A DNA stretch of 64,000 nt, taken from contig RQTK01000211.1 of the NCBI GenBank assembly GCA_003991915.1, positions 252,958-316,957 on the forward strand, in the 5' to 3' direction. The translations under genes were made by a program, and so were the position numbers. This stretch comes from Elysia chlorotica (taxonomy: Eukaryota > Mollusca > Gastropoda > Plakobranchidae). Positions 60,733 to 64,000 of the stretch are shown one piece after another. Numbering within the stretch: position 1 is the stretch's first letter; each line of letters starts with the position of its first letter. Under the pieces are notes generated by a model. It saw only the letters and a program-made list of their open reading frames with translations. It made no database searches and was not told the DNA's origin.

Positions 60733-61184
60733 ATCTATCATTAATAGGAAACCATTTATGAAAATTTTTTTAATGCTTATTCTTTCATAAAAACATTTTC
60801 AAGGGAGGCAATGGAAGTATTCATGTGTTTAGGTTGTTTTTTTAGTCTTATCTCTCTTGAAAGTATTTTTGCTATTGCCACCGCTGGATTTTTGAAAGTA
60901 TTAAAAAGAAAAAAAAATTAAACAGCAAACAAAAAAACAAAAAAAAAACAAACGAAATAGCAATTAAGCATGTCTGTCTTTAAAGAAGTATCCACTAAAA
61001 TATAATTGTGCATGCTACACTTTTTATAATAATTTTTTGGTTTTGTTTTTAAACGATACACAATCGTCCCAAAAATTACTTTCTTCGGAGAGACTACAAC
61101 AAAATTCCTAAATTAAAACTTCTTAAATTTCAAAGGAATTAAACCAGTCCACGGGTTCCAAAAGTAAACAGTTTTTTACGTCCT
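60733..61184. other. AT-rich intergenic DNA
   Basis: A-rich AAAC runs near 60905-60955; nothing else. Confidence 0.4.
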
Positions 61185-61330
61185 TCAAAAAGGCCATACA
61201 TGAGCGAAGACACCAAGACTTATGTGTCAGCCAGTCATACTACACTGACACTGGTCTATTCAGGCGGCATGAACGTGAACCTGTGGCCTTTATGATTAGA
61301 CGCCTTGCGCATTACCTACTCTGCCATATA
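61185..61330 (-). mobile_element. SINE-like element, copy 4 (diverged)
   Basis: Contains GACACCAAGACTTATGTGTCAG and CAGTCATACTACACTGACAC in the order seen at 59.9 kb, then a diverged tRNA-like end. The far 3' part is missing. Confidence 0.6.
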
Positions 61331-63095
61331 ATGCTTTAAAGTGGTTGCTAAAAAATGTAATTTTAAAAAAATGCTGTAAAACTATTATCACATGATCCCC
61401 GAGCGAGAAGATCTTTTTTACACTAATGAAGAAGAGTCAATAACAATTTAAAAGATGAGTACCAATTAAAACTAACGGATATCGAAAAAAATGTCATTAG
61501 AAAAACATTTGCCTCAATATATTCTTAAAAATGCATTGTATGAGATTTTCAAACCCTAAAATATTTCGTTGGCCAAAAAACAAAACAAAATAAGGGTGGG
61601 ATGTCAAAAAGCAAACAATAAAGGACCATTCAACTGAGTTACTGTAATTTAAAAAATCAATAACTAATGGATAATAAAATTGGCCAATTTATTTAAAAAA
61701 GAGACTCCTTGTATGAGCCAGAGTTTGATGAAAAGAAAGAAAAAAAATACCCCACGACCTAAAATAAAAACAAAAAACAACAACACACAAACACACAAAT
61801 AACAACAACCGATGCTCTGTATCATAAGTAAAGGGATGTAATTTTGACGCATGTGGACATGCAATGTAAATATCATTTCTAACATGAGTAGTTTTCATAG
61901 ATCATATAAATTTAAGCCATCTGAACTTTTCATTAAAAAAAAACAACAACACTTAAAATTAATGTCTGCTACAGCTTGGGTCGGTGTCATTACGAGGCTA
62001 AAATAGAATTCCTGGCATTTCCACTATATCTCTGGCAGTATGTAAGCTCTCAGATATCTTGGAACCCATCCATAGCCTGGTTTCCGACTAATAAACCAGA
62101 CTAAACCAAACTTAGTGCCTGCTGCGATTCAATTTTCTTTTATGTCCTTCCTTGTTCTTCTATAAGAGATAAAGAACCTTCCCATTTGCGGCTGAATTCT
62201 GTAGTGAGCAATTGATACTAACCTAAGGGAAATCCCATTAAAATCCGGGTAGCTTTTCATGAAGATCAAAGCTTACCGCCTTCCTGTTAAACAGGAAACC
62301 TGAATTAAAAGAAAAAAAAAACCCAGAGCGAATAATAACACGACTGCAAAGGGACACTATTTTCAACAACAGCGTGTGTCTCAGAGGAACGTTTGAACAA
62401 AAAAGGCTACTATTAACACATGAAACATTTTAGCTAGTGCCCAGACCAAAAGAAGAAGTACACAGCTTTTTAGATAAATTATTTACTTCTGGCTGATTGC
62501 CCTATTGAAAGGGTTTCTATTTTCATTACGAGGCTGAGATAGAAACATAGCTTAGTTGTAAACAGTTGTACTTTTTAATCTTATCACAATAATATTGTGT
62601 ATGTAAAAAAAAGTATTACAAATTTCGAAAATTAATGACATTGATAATAAAAATATTGATTAAAATATCATGATACCAGGATATAAAACGCTTTACTAGA
62701 GAAGGGCATATCAAAATCAGTTTTGAAACGCGTTCTATTCATACTCTCAATCTTTTTCATTGTTACCTTAGTGAACAACTATCAGTGAGATCTGAACTAA
62801 AACTGTAATAAAAGCAACACAAAAGGAGGAAAGAGACGCAGAATTGTATATCAAGGGAAAAGCAAAACAGTAAAACAATGCTAGATAGCCAGTCTACAAA
62901 AAACTCAACGAGAATGAGATTCAAGACTGATAAGTAAATAATAAAGTAAAGCTGGACGATTTTTTTCCGCCACCACAAAACTGACTTAGGCAAATTAGGT
63001 TATCTTCTAAAAGCCGTTTATTCAATAAATCAGTCTCGCTTGGGCCAAATCTTTTCAGCCTCCACCAATTCTCCCTTCCTCTTTTTCTCTTTCTC
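61331..63095. other. AT-rich intergenic DNA
   Basis: A short motif, TTACGAGGCT(A/G)A, appears near 61991 and 62526. No genes recognised. Confidence 0.35.
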
Positions 63096-63097
63096 TC

Positions 63098-63107
63098 TCC
63101 CTCTCTT

Positions 63108-63151
<44 letters not shown>
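63098..63151. repeat. (CT)n microsatellite
   Basis: CT run preceded by a wider pyrimidine-rich tract from about 63060. Confidence 0.9.
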
Positions 63152-63153
<2 letters not shown>

Positions 63154-64000
63154 CCTCTGCCAGTACCGAAACGCACGTCTGTGTATATATCTTGGACGAT
63201 AACGTTACGGCCAGGAAGAATGATCGTCCTCAATGAAATTTGCCTTTACGTAAAACAGTTCAGGTATTTTTATATTGGCTTATATTTCTTATACCTTTCC
63301 TCATTTCACAGCTACGCTATAAGGGATGTGATTGCGCTTTATCTCGCTGTATCACGTTTCGCAAGTAGAACTTTTATGATGACGAACATTTTATAATGAA
63401 ATCTTGCTTGAAGTATTATTGAGGGGTCTTAGAACAGAAGTTCTACTATCTCGCCTATTTCAATTAATATGGTATGGTATGTGCTAACGTGTGGAGGCAG
63501 TTGGATAATTGATCACACAAAGAAAATGCTCACTAAGTTCGTTTGCAATGGAATATCGAAATAGCAGATGTGTGTACCATTATTTTTTTTAATGAAATTT
63601 AAGTAGTGTTTTGAAAACTGATAATGAGTGTCATCGTTTTGAGTTTTCAGTTATATTTCGATAAGATAAAAAATTTGTATCCGTAAATTTGATTGTGCAT
63701 GATGTATACAATGATATGAAACTTTTACGTTTAACATATTGGACTTTTTATTTTATTCCCCCTGTCCAGCTTATTGGACTGCAAAGGCCTCTAAATTGTT
63801 TCGAACGTAAAATTAATGAGAACGCTGTTTTAACACGTTTACGCCCTAGCGCTCACCAGATATTGAGAGCACCTCCTTCAACACCGAGCTTCATAATCTT
63901 TCTTTTTTCGCCAGGATGACACTTCTGGAAGCACACCAGCTAATGTGGTGCTGTAAATTTACTCTGGCACTTCGCTTGAGTGGTCCTCAATCTAGCTGCT
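63152..64000. other. terminal intergenic DNA
   Basis: No gene seen. Frames at 63040-63396 and 63689-63919 lack similarity; the window end could hold an unrecognised exon. Confidence 0.35.

Overview
The window looks like AT-rich animal genomic DNA, most probably from a lophotrochozoan and plausibly a gastropod mollusc. Two intron-bearing protein genes are supported. One encodes a BTB-BACK protein of the germ cell-less/BTBD16 family; the other is a NeuroD-type bHLH gene. Long introns and intergenic DNA rich in (GA)n, (CT)n, (CTAT)n, (CAT)n, (AGT)n and (AAC)n microsatellites fill the rest, with tRNA-derived SINE-like elements and a decayed LINE. There is no operon structure, no intact RNA gene and no CRISPR array. 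The taxon is inferred from overall style; no diagnostic marker was seen.

Layout. 1-2057: upstream DNA with a SINE-like element, (GA)n runs and a two-base N gap (940-941) flanked by a duplicated 26-bp sequence. 2058-23112 (+): an 18-exon BTB-BACK gene. I rebuilt it exon by exon from GT-AG junctions with matching phases; the coding exons total 1989 nt (662 aa). Its third exon can also run through its donor to a stop at 5903, followed by a poly(A) signal, predicting a 148-aa short form. 23113-47700: gene-poor DNA with microsatellites, SINE-like copies, a 40-bp palindromic tandem repeat (29364-29632), a CpG-rich dispersed repeat (34.0-34.7 kb), a 368-bp tandem duplication (40.86-41.5 kb), a degraded LINE reverse transcriptase on the minus strand (41.5-42.85 kb) and several GC-richer blocks that may be regulatory. 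47701-57170 (+): the NeuroD-like gene, with a predicted promoter (octamer, NRF-1-like site, TATA box), a short non-coding first exon, a 7.4-kb intron and a single coding exon (55362-56996, 544 aa). 57171-64000: intergenic DNA with more SINE copies and microsatellites.

The two genes are about 25 kb apart on the same strand and nothing suggests they work together. NeuroD is a neuronal differentiation factor; the BTB-BACK protein probably acts as an adaptor, as its relatives do. I found no convincing previously undescribed multi-gene system. The points most worth a check are the predicted short isoform, the start-stop uORF in the NeuroD leader, the palindromic 40-bp satellite and the SINE-like family.
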